Below, piece by piece: positions 34,788 through 46,661 of a stretch of 64,000 nt of DNA (the first letter of the stretch is position 1; every line of letters begins with the position of its first letter). The stretch spans positions 4,189,815 through 4,253,814 of the forward strand of contig JAJEKV010000066.1 of assembly GCA_021234155.1 (NCBI GenBank), given 5' to 3'. Origin of the DNA: Isoetes taiwanensis. Its lineage: Eukaryota; Streptophyta; Lycopodiopsida; Isoetales; Isoetaceae. The notes under the pieces are model-generated. The model did no database searches, was not told the origin of the DNA, and worked only from the letters and a program-made list of their open reading frames with translations. The translations under genes were made by a program, and so were the position numbers.

Positions 34788-35410
34788 TAAGATAAGATAA
34801 GATAAAATTTTAACGTCCTCGAAAACCCAAACGGGTTATGGGACCCAATACAAAAGATGGGGCATAAGCCCGATCACCGTGACAAAGGAAAAAGAATATG
34901 AACATGAAAAAACATAACACAAATAATAATAAGTGTGCACATGCATATGAGCTAAACATAACCAAACCATGGGTTCTGAGGCCACTGGTCTCGGACAATC
35001 GCTGTGCCTCCCCGGTACACTGCCCATTTTCGCTGAAGCCTAGCTTCTCGCACCTTACATAAACTCCCCGGCCATCCGGTCACCGGAGCGAGAGAGATCC
35101 TCTTGAACCGAGAACTGGGTGTCTTTCGGATGACTTCCATATTGAAGGACATACCTGACTGCCCCGGGCTATTGAATACCACGACTATATGGCGGGGTCG
35201 GCCTCGTCTCCGAGCCCCAACCCCGGCCGCCAGTAATAATGGCAAAGCCTTTGAATTTGCATAATATCTGTGAAGAAGTTAGCTGCCTGCTCTACATCTA
35301 AGGCGGGACTTGCCTCTGGCAGCCCGACAATGCGCAAATTCAAGCTCTTGTCTACTCGCCGCTGCCGCCTCGAAAGTCATTCTCCCACCTGTTCCTAGAA
35401 TCCTCTGCGT
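34788..35410 (-). mobile_element. LINE copy C: ORF1 fragment with a (GATAA)n tail
   Basis: On the minus strand, from about 35,350, KSLNLRIVGLPEAS and ANFFTDIMQIQ align with the ORF1 of LINE copy A. After a frameshift, GRPRHIVVVFNSP (near 35,190) matches its RHILVKFA segment. The frame ends near 34,950; about 150 bases of non-coding sequence and a (GATAA)n tail (34,788-34,805) follow. No ORF2 lies between ORF1 and the tail, so this copy is internally deleted or an ORF1-only derivative. Confidence 0.65.
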
Positions 35411-36660
35411 GGATCAGTGTTCTGCGGCTTGCTCTTGTGTGCCATCATGATCTTTATCAGGTCACCTTCACATCGGCAATCCCACCAGCCTTCGTTTCCA
35501 CCCGGCCATCCATCATCTTCACATCGGCAATCCCACCAAAATTCTTTCTCGTTTCCACCCGGCCATCGCATATGGGCTCCGCGAGGGTTTGGGTTTGGGC
35601 ATCGGATGGGATTTTGGGCAAGAGGAGGGAGATGTCTGTGAGGTACCTGCTTCCAAGATGGCGGACCAGGAGCTTACCGTCCAAGGAAATGATGGGGCCT
35701 GCAAGAGATGCTTTCTGCAAGGTGTCCAAAAGGAAATGTTGGTCTGATAAGGGCAAGAGCGAAGAATCTGCGGCTTGAAGTGAGGCGTTGATTTATCGAC
35801 CAAATTCCGAAAAGCTGAAAATGTTGAAGCCATGTGACACGCAGAAGCTCTGCCCCAGTAAAGTTTTGGCGACGTTGTCCACGCTTAGCCATGGGATATG
35901 GGTGCAGTGGAGATATGTGTTATGATTTCCCAACCAAATAAACAGGGTTGAAGCTGATTGAGAAATCTGTGTGGCTGAAGCTGATTGAAAAATCTGTGCC
36001 AACGAACTGGGCTGTGGGAACTCGAAACTCTATATGAAAATCAAAGCTAGGGAAGTAGCCTGGTGAACAACACCGGGCACAATACAGTCTAGGTGAATTC
36101 AAATGAAGCTAATACCTGCTACCTATGGCCGACATGGCAGATGGCAGATGACAACCACGGGCGGCCGGAGAACCGAAATTAATCCGATATGAAGTCCACG
36201 TTTTTGTATTGATTACTCCTGATAGAAATTTACCCGAGCATGACCTGAAGGCCCTCAGGGCCTGATGCCTATGGCCAAAATTGCGGATGGGGGTCTCTGT
36301 TGACCTCGGGGCGTTGCTGCAGAACAAACCTGAATTGGAACTGTAACTTGGTGCTTACTTGGAGTTACTAGGGCATGACGCCTGAGATGTCGGTCGAATT
36401 GGAGACTTGGTTTGCCAACGCTCCTTGCTGAGTCGACGGGTGAAGATGTTTGCTATGGTACTGCCTAATCCCAAATCCCTGCTTCTTGCCGAACCGTCCC
36501 AATCTGTTGCCGTGCCGTGCTTATGATTGATGCTACCCCCTCTACTGATTCTTACATGAGCTAGAGGGGCATGGGCCCTTGGGCGCCTAGGTGCTCACGC
36601 CAAAGCGGCAGGCGCCAAAGCGGCAGGAAAAGGAATGGAAGTGACCTCTTTTGCCAAAGA
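35411..36660 (-). other. Probable 5' portion of LINE copy C, decayed
   Basis: Open minus-strand pieces (35,457-35,756; 35,519-35,833; 35,793-36,002) overlap in different frames, as in broken coding sequence. A ~57-base tandem duplication (CTTCACATCGGCAATCCCACC ... CACCCGGCCATC) lies at 35,466-35,572. No motif identifies it; position upstream of the ORF1 fragment is the only link. Confidence 0.35.
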
Positions 36661-36675
36661 AAAGCATGTTAGGTT

Positions 36676-39560
36676 ATAGAATAGAATAGAATAGAATACA
36701 TTATTGTCCCTTGTGCCCTAAGGCCTCTGGACTTGTGTAGCATGGGCGAGCTCCCTGATGGGGGCTACTAGCTCATCACGCTGTTTTGTTGTAGCCTTTT
36801 CTGAAGGCTCACTTTTTCCTATTAATGCCGGCACCCTACTTTGTTCCGGCGTCTAGGCCGTGCAGGTGTGCGTCTATATCAAACAGCTTTAAGCTGTACG
36901 TTTAGTGGGCATCTATGATTTGCCTCTTGGGCAACTCATATCGTAAGCCTTTTTTGTTCGTGTGTTTCCCGATGTCCGCTCAAATTTCTCGTATTGCATC
37001 CGCGGATCTCTCATTGTTTACGTCCCCAAGCATTATGGCATGTACCGGTTGTCCCCATCTTACTCTCCTTCAGACTTTTCCCCGATGTCTATGTATGTTG
37101 GATGTCATTGAGCATGTGGTTTTCGTCCTCTACTTCCATTCTCCTCTCACGGTTCTGCGTGAAGTCCGTCCCTGTTTGTCTATTTTCCTCCACCTGTTCT
37201 TTTCAATTCTCAGATCATGGCACCCCATCCTGAACTTTGCTAAGGTATCTCTTTTCTGTTTTCCAAGCATGTTATCTTGGTACATTTGTTGTCCTATCAT
37301 CCGCTCTGGGTTGAATATTGACATGAGCCAGAGTGTTTTAGGTCCTGTGTGTTTCTGTAGCCATGCCCGCGTAGCTTTACCTGCCCATTCCTCATTCCAT
37401 TGGCCTTCATTGATCAGTTCACTCAAATTCATCCTCATTTCTCTTGTCCATATTGCTACATCCCTAAACCATCCACTGCTTGTGGTGATGTGTGCCCTTG
37501 CTGACTCGTTGATTGCGATGCTTGCTAACTTTTCTGACTTCCCACCTGCATTATTTCTTATGATGTATCTAATGGTCCTTTCCCATGCTCTCACCTCCAT
37601 AGGTTTCTGTCCTGTTTCATACACTATAATTGTCAATGGCGTGTTTGCTCTCAGTTTGAATTCCTGTTTATGCAGCTGTCTGAAAATACCTTCTTGTTTT
37701 TCCCACTTCTTGTCTGTTAACCCCGGTCCCCAGGCTTCTGCCCCATACAGCTGCGTTGTGACGACTACCGTGCTGAATAGGTAGCATTTGATTTCCCAGT
37801 CTATTATTCTGTTTCTATTGCATAAGTTTTTCATGTTGTAGTAGCTTCCTATGGCTGCTTGGAATCTAGCATCTGCTCCTTTTGCCCATTTCCCCGTGCC
37901 GTGCGTATCATACCCTAGGTATTTGTACTCTGTTGCTTCTTCTAATTACGTCCCTAGATATTTGAAAACTTGTGGATCGTTCCTGTTACCAAAAAGACTA
38001 TTTTGGTTTTGTAAGATTCAATTATTAGCCCCGTCTTTTCACGAAAGATCTCGATGGTTTCAGACAGTGCATGCATTCCCTTGTTTTTGTGGCCATCATA
38101 CCCAAATCATCGACATATAACATGATAGGTACCTTGGTTCCCCAAGTGTAGGGCGTCCACATCCCCTTTGGCGCTTACGCTATAAAATCTCAGAGGGGCA
38201 TCTATATATATTCCAAACAAGTGTTGGGGATAAAGGACATCCCCGTTTGACTCCTGTGTCGCAGTTTATTGCCTTTCCCTCTTCTTCTATCTTTGCATAT
38301 ACTTTATAGTACAATCTCGCAATTGCCCCTACCATGTCCCTCGATGCACCGCATGTCTATGAGCCTCTGTATGAGCTTTTCCCTTGGCACGCGGTCAAAA
38401 GCTTTTCCCCAAGTCTCTGAAACACCATATCACTTTCTTTCCGTGGCCCCTATTATGCTCTATTAGTATCCGAAGAGTTACTAGATGGTCTGTTATTGAG
38501 TGTTCTGGTCTGAAGCCTGCTTGCCCCTGTGCTCTCAGATTCCCTGCCTCTGCCCATTGCTTTAATTTATTGTCTAGGACTTTTCCGTACCATTTTTCTA
38601 GCGAAAATGGAGCTTACCATTATTGTCCTTCGTAGTTTCCAGGTTTCTGTTTACTCCCCCTTGTGTAGGGGTATGACCTGTTGTATGCCCATCCATGCGG
38701 GAGCCCCGTGTGTATTATCCCGTTGAATATCTCTCACACCGCTTTACTAAAATGGTGTCGCACATTTTAGTACTTCCACCGCTAATCCGTCTGTGTCTGG
38801 GCCTTGTTATTGGCCATCCCATTCAATCTTTGTCATCACTTCACGTACATTGAAGCACGGTCGATCTATCATTTGTAGTTCAGGTATTGGTGCTTTGGGG
38901 ATGCCCCTCGCCTTATATAATTTTTCAAGGTATTTCTCCCATCCGGCTGCTCCAATGCCACCTTGTGTGTCTTCACCTCCCTATTCCCTTGCTTCTTCTC
39001 TTTAAATCCACCCCCAACTTCCCGGTTTGTTTTTTTCGACTTGGCGGGGTCCCCATTGGTGTTGCATCGATTCTTATTCCTCTTTGCTTTTCGGTAACCG
39101 GGTATATCACTCTTTCCTTTTGATATGTTTCCTTACCTCTAAAGCATACGACTTTCCTTCTCTGTTCCTTGCATTCATCATCGGTACCATATTGAAGGTT
39201 TGAAGGCATTATTTTCCTTTCTCTTCCTTCTTTTCAAAAATTTCTAATGCCACTTTCAGCATTATGTCATTGGCGCATCTCCATTCTCATCTCCCTTGTG
39301 TTCCTCCCATTTCCACTTTTCCATATCTTCTTTGATGGCTTGCCGCGAGCGTTAATACCTTTTTGTTCGGAAATGTATTTTTATTCCCCCTGTCTCTCTC
39401 CGTGTATCTTTTTCTTCATTTTTTAATCTATGCTTGTGTATTAAACTTGCTCTGACTGTTCTAGCATTTAGATCTCCAATTAGTATCATTGGTCCCTGTT
39501 CCTTCCATTTCATCAGGGTTTCCCCTAATTCTAACAGTTCTAGTTTGTCACTACTCGGTG
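36676..39560 (-). mobile_element. LINE copy D, ORF2 remnant with many frameshifts
   Basis: Minus-strand ORF2 can be followed in pieces: endonuclease MILIGDLNAR (about 39,470-39,500), reverse transcriptase GVKRGCPLSPTL (about 38,215-38,255) and the catalytic MLYVDDLGM (about 38,105-38,130), then a 234-residue open C-terminal part (37,130-37,834) with TTQLYGAEAWG and the downstream thumb region. The 3' end carries a (TTCTA)n tail (TAGAATAGAA on the plus strand, 36,676-36,698). Most of 37,850-39,500 is broken by stops. It is a different subfamily from copy A. Confidence 0.85.
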
Positions 39561-40032
39561 GATAATATGCTAGTTATAGCAAGCAACTTTAGAAGTTGCA
39601 TTAACATTGCCTTTGGTGCAAGTTTGCTCATAGAAAATAATGTTTTGCAACAAATTTAGATAAGCGTTGCATGATTTCGAAGATTGTTACAAAAATGGCC
39701 ACAAATTAAATTGTAAAAACCTTGACAATTAAAGGGACAAATACACGGCGCAATCTAAAATTGCATAGGGCCAATGAACTTAAGGCTTATATATTTTGAC
39801 GCCTATGAAACTCTACTAAAATTTCTTAGTATCATAACCATATATTGTACCTTAACACACTGCCCCTCATGTTTATAGTGATTCAACGGTTGAGATCAAT
39901 TTTGGCCAATGGTGTTATGAGCCATAACACATTGCTACTTCATAACATCCTAGGGTGTTACTAGGACGTTATTAAATGGACGATTTTGAGCGATTTTGAT
40001 GGTGATCCTCTCGAGGCAGTGTGTTAAGGGCG
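39561..40032. other. Intergenic, nothing recognised
   Basis: Words such as GTTATGAGCCATAACAC (39,915) are small palindromes related to the foldback that follows. No gene. Confidence 0.4.
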
Positions 40033-40178
40033 ATAACGCCCTGGCCCTCGAGTGTTACTTCAAAAAAAAAAAAATTCGGGCCATCAAAATGGCTCGGGCG
40101 TGCACTGCGCGCACACCCTTGCCATTTTGATGGCCCTCAATTTTTTTTTTCCCTAACACCCTCAGGCCAGGGCGTTAT
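40033..40178. mobile_element. Foldback element with ~60-base arms
   Basis: The left arm runs from ATAACGCCCTGGCC through TGTTACTTC, A13 and GGGCCATCAAAATGGC; the right arm mirrors it as GCCATTTTGATGGCC, T12, TAACACCCTC and GGCCAGGGCGTTAT. The loop is about 27 bases. This is a MITE-like or foldback structure; no TSD was defined. Confidence 0.75.
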
Positions 40179-40413
40179 CTACACCATAGTCAAAGCACGA
40201 TGCACACTATGATGCACACTTTAAGCACGAGGTAAAAGTGCAACCATCAATGTTTTAATATCAACCATATACCATGAATATGTTATTTAATTTGAGTTTT
40301 AGGTATCCTTCATACTGAGTGTCCCTAGCAATGTTCCGATCAATAAATGAGTCAAAGAAAGAGAAATGTTCGCGGCGGCCTGCCGCGATAAATTTCTTGT
40401 ATAGTATAATTGT

Positions 40414-40600
40414 TCAATGTTGTAGCCTATACACGTTCTCATGGTCCTCCTTTATGAAGAGGATGGGTGCTCCAAAAATCGAGACACTCGGGCGAATAAA
40501 CTCTACCTCCAATAGGTCTTTCAACTGAGCCTTGAGCTCCATTAATTCCTTATGCATAAGTCGAAATGACATTAATAAGAAATCATCTCGAAGCCATTCT
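40414..40600 (-). pseudogene. Ty3/gypsy reverse-transcriptase fragment
   Basis: The minus strand reads SFRLMHKELMELKAQLKDLL followed by EVEFIRPSVSIFGAPILFIK, an unmistakable match to the start of the gypsy RT domain (the KELxELKxQLxxLLxxGFIRPSxSPxGAPVLFVKK region). It stops soon after and no LTRs or other pol domains are near. A partial duplication of the upstream TTCTAGATTCACA segment is seen at 40,600 and 40,690. Confidence 0.75.
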
Positions 40601-40711
40601 AGATTCACAAAGCGCATCTTTGTGATTGTTAAGAAAGAAAGAAGAAAAAAGCAATTTATAGATTTGTTTAATAAAAAATAATCTCCAAGCCATTCTAGAT
40701 TCACAGAACGC

Positions 40712-40942
40712 ATGTGTGATTATGAAGGAAGGAAGGAATGGGATTTTATGAAGGAGTTTGGTATAAATGAGTGGGAATGTGTGTTTTGTGGATACTCATC
40801 GACAAATGTATCCGCAACAAGAATTCAAGCTCACATCTTACGTGAAAGAGATGTTGGTGTCGGGACTTGTATTGCATCTGCTGACTTGCGAAAAGATACC
40901 ATCGAAAGGTTGTCTCGACTAGTGCCACATGGCAACATCTAA
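40712..40942 (+). pseudogene. BED-type zinc-finger fragment, hAT-transposase-like
   Basis: From ATG 40,712: WECVFCGYSSTNVSATRIQAHIL then GVGTCIASADLRKDTIERL. The order Trp-x-Cys-x2-Cys, then a His and the GVGxC segment, is the pattern of BED fingers at the N-terminus of plant hAT transposases. The frame ends at 76 residues and no catalytic hAT domain follows. Confidence 0.55.
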
Positions 40943-40955
40943 GATGCCACATCTG

Positions 40956-41027
40956 AGATTGGACATATATATGGCACACGCACCACACCCAAGTGTTGGT
41001 ATGGCGTGTGCGTTGTATGTCCAATCT
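40956..41027. repeat. Hairpin-forming inverted repeat
   Basis: AGATTGGACATATATATGGCACACG pairs with CGTGTGCGTTGTATGTCCAATCT across a ~22-base loop. It could be a MITE remnant or a small-RNA precursor-like hairpin; nothing distinguishes these here. Confidence 0.65.
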
Positions 41028-41589
41028 TGAATGTACTCGGGTATTCTTTCATGCCCGTTCCCCCAAAAATCAATTAGGTAAACACCTATAATAAAAGAGA
41101 TAAATGACTCGGACGTTATCAACTGTACAATAGCTATCTTCTAGTCCTTAACCGGCAGGTCCTCGCCTATTTTAGATCCTGGCCGTTAGATCTAGATTGG
41201 TGATTAGCCATAACAGGTGATCCTCGGCCTGGTGGTTATCATGATAAACCATCTGCAGCAGCCTATCGTGAGGGATAACTTGCCCTATATTTTTTCCATT
41301 CTACTTGTTCTTGGCGGCTGGATATGGAAGCCATGCAGTTATTTACTTGATTTGCCTACAAATCACAAATATGCACTGAAAACTCTGTTCCTGGCCGGAT
41401 TTGCATGTCTTATCCAAATCTGCTTAAAAAAAAACATATTCCTGGCCGGATTTGTGCTGCCTAGCACATAAATCTGCTTAAAAATCTCTTCCAGGTGTAG
41501 GTTGTTCCTTGGAATCTCGTCAAAATATTTGCAACGGATTGCAACAGCAAGATCATTGCCCAAAAAACAGTTTCGGACATGCCCGGTTA

Positions 41590-41676
41590 AAGGGGTCAAA
41601 CCCCTGTGCTCGCCCATTACGACAAATAAATGGGCTCGCCCCTCCGTAATGGGCTCTCACAGGGGTTTAACCCCTT
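41590..41676. repeat. Inverted repeat with 32-base arms upstream of the kinase gene
   Basis: AAGGGGTCAAACCCCTGTG...CGCCCATTACG (41,590-41,621) mirrors CGTAATGGGC...CACAGGGGTTTAACCCCTT (41,645-41,676). Each arm itself contains a GGGGTNAAACCCC palindrome. It lies about 150 bases before the uORF of the kinase. Confidence 0.75.
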
Positions 41677-41831
41677 CATAACAGATGAATATGATTTAGC
41701 CATCATAAGGCGACCGATTACCGCTTCATAAGATTACACAAAAACCTAATGCTACTTGACCAATACTCGGACGAAATTCCTGTTCATCGCTCAGTGTCAT
41801 TTTGTTTTAAATCTTCTGCGCTGTTGAAGCT

Positions 41832-41885
41832 ATGATTCCTTCCATAGAATTGTGGGGTTTTCTAGGATTTGGAAAGAATTGGTGA
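41832..41885 (+). promoter_or_regulatory. Possible upstream ORF whose stop overlaps the kinase start (TGATG)
   Basis: ATG at 41,832 opens a 17-codon frame (MIPSIELWGFLGFGKNW) whose TGA (41,883-41,885) shares its A with the kinase ATG at 41,885. If transcription starts upstream of 41,832, ribosomes would meet this ORF first, and the kinase would depend on leaky scanning or reinitiation. The transcription start is unknown. Confidence 0.4.
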
Positions 41886-43191
41886 TGGGTGCAGCAGGAT
41901 CAAGTCATAGACATGAAAAGCAGATTGGCCATCAATGTCTTAGACCTTCCTTGAAGGATCTGGCCGTCGCTACAAACGGCTTCAGCTCCAAACGCGTTCT
42001 TGGGAGAGGAGGATCCAGCACTGTATACCGTGGTGTTCTAAACGATGGGACCATGGTGGCTGTTAAGGTATTTGAACTAATAGGTAGGCAGAGTTTTCTA
42101 ACAGAGTTGAAGTTCATGAGTGAGTTAAGACACAGGAACATTTTGAAGCTTTTAGGGTATGTTTCTGATGGCAATACCATGGCACTCCTTTTTCCTCTTA
42201 TGGCCAATGGAAGCCTTCAAGAACCTATTTCTAAGCATGCAAGCTGCAGTTTTAGCTGGGATCGAAGGTACCAAATTGCCCTAGGGATTGCAAAGGGGCT
42301 GGCTTATTTGCATCATGATATGCAACAAGCTCTTGTTCATGGTGACATCAAACCTAGCAACATACTTTTGGATGATGAACTAGAAGCGCATATTGCAGAT
42401 TTTGGATGCGCATGCCTTGAAAGCCAAATACCTACATCCCCTGCATGGAGTACTGGCTATGCTGCACCAGGTACTTGCTTCTAGTTAAGTAGTCCGCATC
42501 CAATTTTTCAATTTCTTCTGAGCAACCCTATCAGTGACTCAATTTCTGGATCTCAATGCTTGTCATTTCAAGTGCCATTTTGTACCCTGATTTTTTCTAT
42601 TAAACAATCCATATAGCATGTCATGTGTCACAATGCTTTGAGGGCATGCAGAAGCAAGTTGCAAGAAATTGAGCCATGTCATTTTATGGCAATTCTGTTC
42701 GGCGTTGTATCTTCGTTCCAAAAGTTTGAATTCTATGTCACTTTAGATAGAGTTATTTTAACATGCTTATATTTTTGCTTGCAGAAGTTGCAAACAGAGG
42801 TGTTCTTTCTACAAAGGCTGATGTCTACAGCTATGGGATTCTTCTTCTAGAACTCCTTACAGGCAAATCACCCACTGCCTTTGGATTGGATATCATTCTA
42901 TGGGTGCAGAAAGCCCTAGCAGATGGATCACTGGAAAGTATATTGGATCCAAGGCTGCAACAAAGTGTGCCCTTATTGCAAGTAACATCTGTATTAAAAT
43001 TGGCTATTGCATGCACTCAAGCATGTCCTACTGACAGACCTGCCATGACAGACATTCTTGACTTAATAGTTGAATTTGGCTCAGGCTACAGATGTGAACA
43101 AATGATGGCAATTCCTAGGGAAATTCTTGTTCGCGATATTTATAGCCACCAGACTGGTTCTTTTCCTGACACAGAAACTTCTGCAGAGTAG
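41885..43191 (+). CDS. Receptor-like cytoplasmic kinase (Ser/Thr), non-RD type
   Basis: Two exons, 41,885-42,470 and 42,785-43,191, joined by a 314-base GT-AG intron inside the APE motif (AAP|EVANRG); total 993 bases, 330 residues. No signal peptide or membrane helix. MGAAGSS at the start fits N-myristoylation (Gly2, Ser6), which would tether it to the plasma membrane. Kinase features: glycine loop GRGGSSTVY (40-48), Lys61 in VAVKVF, HGDIKPSN (152-159), DFG (172-174), DVYSYGILLLELLTGK, and DPRLQQSVPL with a final CPTDRPAM. The catalytic Arg before Asp154 is Gly (HGD), so it is non-RD, a class common among immune-type kinases. Catalytic Lys, Asp and Asn are present, so activity is expected. 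Subfamily could not be fixed. Confidence 0.92.
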
Positions 43192-43289
43192 AAGTGCAAT
43201 GGGGTATCACCCTGTGCCCAAATTTTATGTACCTGCTGGAAAAGCTGTTTGTAGTACACAACTCACCAAAGAAATACTATATCATAACT

Positions 43290-43448
43290 AATTTTCTTCC
43301 TCAAGCACAAATGCTGGAACAATCTCCATTGAAGTAGCCATTTCTTGCTGTTTGAAGCAGTGATGACTTAAATTTTCTTCCCTCAAGCACAAATGATGCG
43401 ACAATCTCCATGGAAGTAGCCGTTTCTTGCTGGTTCAAGCAGTGACTT
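43290..43448. repeat. ~80-base tandem duplication in the kinase 3' region
   Basis: Two copies of AATTTTCTTCCCTCAAGCACAAATG...ACAATCTCCATNGAAGTAGCC...AAGCAGTGA, about 90% alike by eye, lie just downstream of the stop codon, probably in the 3' untranslated region or flank. Confidence 0.8.
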
Positions 43449-43977
43449 ATTTTCATTTGGGCACCCCACAAATGGCGCTCATTCAAACTGTCCAAAGAGT
43501 GAACAATAAGTACTGTGCAAAAATATGCTCCTGCACACAGGGACAATCATTAAACTGTGACATCTTTTGTGCGTTGGATTATTGGAATTCTAAGTCTGCC
43601 TTCGGAGTGGGGATACTCAATTTATTACACTGGTGCAAGCTTGTTGTCACATTAATGCATCCAGTTATGCTTTTGATGGCAAAACCTCAAATGTACCAGT
43701 AATTCACAATTCTGAAAAATGGGCAAACACGTATTTTTGCATGCGATATTGTACTGATAAGGTTTACATGTGGTTTATATGGCTGAATCATGCAGCAGCA
43801 AATTACCTGAGAACGAGTTACACATAAGTATAAGCATTGTCAACAATGAATGCATAGCTATTTAATTTTATTTTAGGTTTTTTCAACGAATAGAAGTTCT
43901 AGCTTTACATTGTAAAACTTGTTTACTTGCATTCATATACTAGCTCTGAAAGCAATATGTATTTAATTTACAGATAA
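43449..43977. other. Intergenic, nothing recognised
   Basis: A short weak plus ORF (43,427-43,702) only. Confidence 0.4.
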
Positions 43978-46661
43978 TCTACTTACTTAAAATGTGTTTG
44001 GGGGTGGGTGTCCTCTTTTTTCCGGCCACCGGTGGACATCAAAATCCGGCAAAAAAGCGAAATTTTGGGATCAGAAAACGTAAATCCGGCAAGAAGGTAA
44101 TTTTCGTTACCATTTTTTTTTATTTTTCTCTTAAAGGCGTTATGTAAGCGTTAGGTTATAATTTTAGGTTATACACTCAAAATCCGGCCTTCCCTTTCTT
44201 CCACGACTCTCCTCCTCTGTTTTCTTCCACCATCTTAGAATGCCAAAGCAGGCCGTAGTAGCTTCAGGCGCAGGCGCACAAAGACGCTCAAGAATGCCAC
44301 GGTTTTTCTCAAGCAGGGGTAATTTTGGGGACATTATTTTCCTTTAATTATTATCCCATTTGGGTTCAGCTACTCATCCGGATCGATTCCCTCCTCTAAA
44401 TGTGACGTTTAGGTTTTGCAGTGGAGCTTTGGAGCGGCCACGGTCGGATCTAGGATAGCCATTTTACTAACATTTCTGCTGATGCCGGTTTTCCTTAAAC
44501 CTATCCTCAAGTCGTGCAGTGGACTAAGATTTTGGGAGAGAAAACGAGGTAAATCACTTGATTTGTAAAATTCTATGGCAAGGTATTGACCATAAAATCA
44601 AGATTTCCTTGGATCTGGTGATTTCACTAAATCGCAGGAGCTTGGAGATGGAGAAATCGCTGGACTTTTCTTTCAGAGGTTCAAGACTTGCTTGGATTTT
44701 TTTATGCCAGAATGTATCGGTTCCTTCTTTCCCTAATTTCTTACTACAAAAATAATGTAAATCCCCCTTGCATTATGATCATATGATTTTTTGAAATGCC
44801 GCAGGTGCCATGGATCTCGCTTTTGATTATGGCCGGTTTAAATCTTGAAATCTCAGCGTCTTCATGAGCTGTCCTGAATCGCCACAACCATCAGATATAT
44901 TTTTCTATGCTCCTTATAGCAAGGGCTGGAGCTGCAACTGGCTGGAGCTTCAGGTAAAATTTTCGTAGCCCATATTTTCATCTCTTATCTTTCAGATATA
45001 AACTTGATCGATTGCAACTTTTTCTTAGCAGCATATCAAGTTTTGCAAAGGGAATCATTCATGCTTACGGAAGAGCAAATAGAGAGCAAATAGATTCATG
45101 GGAAGATTAGGTATGAGTCTATGGGTTCTGTTATGTTATGTCTAAACTGATAACTACACATCGGCAAGTTATGGACATGGGGCACGAAGTTTTAGAGCAT
45201 TGATAATTTTAAGCATGTTCTCTATGGTGACCTTAGACTACCAATGGAGTTCCTGCAAATGTTAATCAGATGTTTCATTCCTCTATTATAGTGAATAGTA
45301 ATGATTGTTTCTAAATGATGTTTCTTCATGTTGAATCTCAAGTTTCAGACTCCCACCAGCATGTGCAAAACAACTCATAAGCAATATAGTATGCAAGTTT
45401 CCAAGACCTGTTTCTTTATTTTTGTAGACATTTCATCTTCTGCAACAGTCATCCAACATTTCTTTTTCGATAAGGACTAAAGTGTTCCAGTAAATGTGTT
45501 TTTTCTTTTATCAATTGTTGTTAAATTTGGTATGATTGAAGCACTCCTAACTGATGCCTTTTTGCTTCCATCTGACAAGCTGTGACCGCGCACCAAGAAC
45601 AAAGTTGTTGAACATATGTGTTACATGTTATGGTGATCATAATCTATGTCCAATAATTTGCCCACATATGTCCCCAGTTCTTCTGGCTGTGCCATGCACT
45701 AGAGATTTGTTTTACATGTGTCTTTGTCAAATTTTGTGGAGCAGCAAACTGCAAATAGAGGCATTTCTTCTTCAACAGTTCATGGATCTTTTAACTTTTT
45801 TTGTTGGGCTAATGATGCAAAACCTTACGAGAGCTTCTTGAAATGGTAGCATTTTATGTTAAGCAAATAGAAATTGAGTAGTGGCATCGTGCAATTCTTA
45901 TCTACTGAATGGAATGGCTATTCTGGTTTGCAAATTATACCCACTTAAGAAGTTCTTTTTTGCACAACGTTTATTCTGCACCAGATCTTCTATTGTGTTG
46001 AAATGCAAATTCATATGCATTTTTATGTGAAGGACAATAAGATTTACAATTAGATTATTTCCTTCTGAAAAGGAATTTTAAATTATTTGACAAAAAAAAC
46101 TTTGCGAGAATTTGTGCGTCAGTCCATCCTCTGTCTTGGTTGTACATGAGTTATTCTTTAAATTGTGTTTGAGGATTTTTGCTGTTAAAAGTGCACTAAA
46201 AAGAAGCTTAGATAAAGAAGCATCCTTATTTCTAGGTAGACATAAGTCCTCCACCTATTTGCAACTCTAAATCTTGAGCATTTTGAGTAGGTTAAAATCT
46301 TGATATGAAATGTTGCTTCATTATGATATAGAAGAAAAAGGAAAATGGTTAATCCTTCCAACGGGGCGACTCATAAAATAAAGGTCCAGGCCCATGATTC
46401 AGATTGAGAGCATTAAGGTCAGTAAATTGAACAAGACCACATTGGTTGGAAATTTGTTGAGGGCAAAATCTTAATACAAGTAAATACGTAAGTGCGCATT
46501 AGCATGGCAATGCCGAAACACACGCTTCCATTATACCTGACGAAGCAAATTTCTTGCAGATATCAAGATGTGCTATTGATGGAAGTTGCACATAATATAG
46601 GCGTTAATGGCGAAAGTAAAAAATATAGGCTAGGACATTGAACGCCGCACACGCTTACTAG
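43978..46661 (+). mobile_element. Helitron 1 of a tandem trio
   Basis: Starts TCTACTTACTTAAAATG after a host A (43,977) and ends TTACTAG at 46,661, with no target duplication. The first ~120 bases (GGTGGACATCAAAATCCGGC, AAATCCGGCAAG) are shared with Helitron 3. The terminal hairpin seen in the other two copies is degenerate here (GAACGCCGCACACG). No Rep or helicase frame was found. A CTGGAGCTTCAG word (44,943) also occurs in Helitron 3. Weak plus ORFs (44,558-44,755; 45,554-45,841) match nothing I know. Confidence 0.75.

Noticed and set aside
36915-37784. 289-residue plus-strand ORF with hydrophobic composition
   Set aside because: It is the antisense of the LINE copy D ORF2 C-terminus, which shows family similarity.
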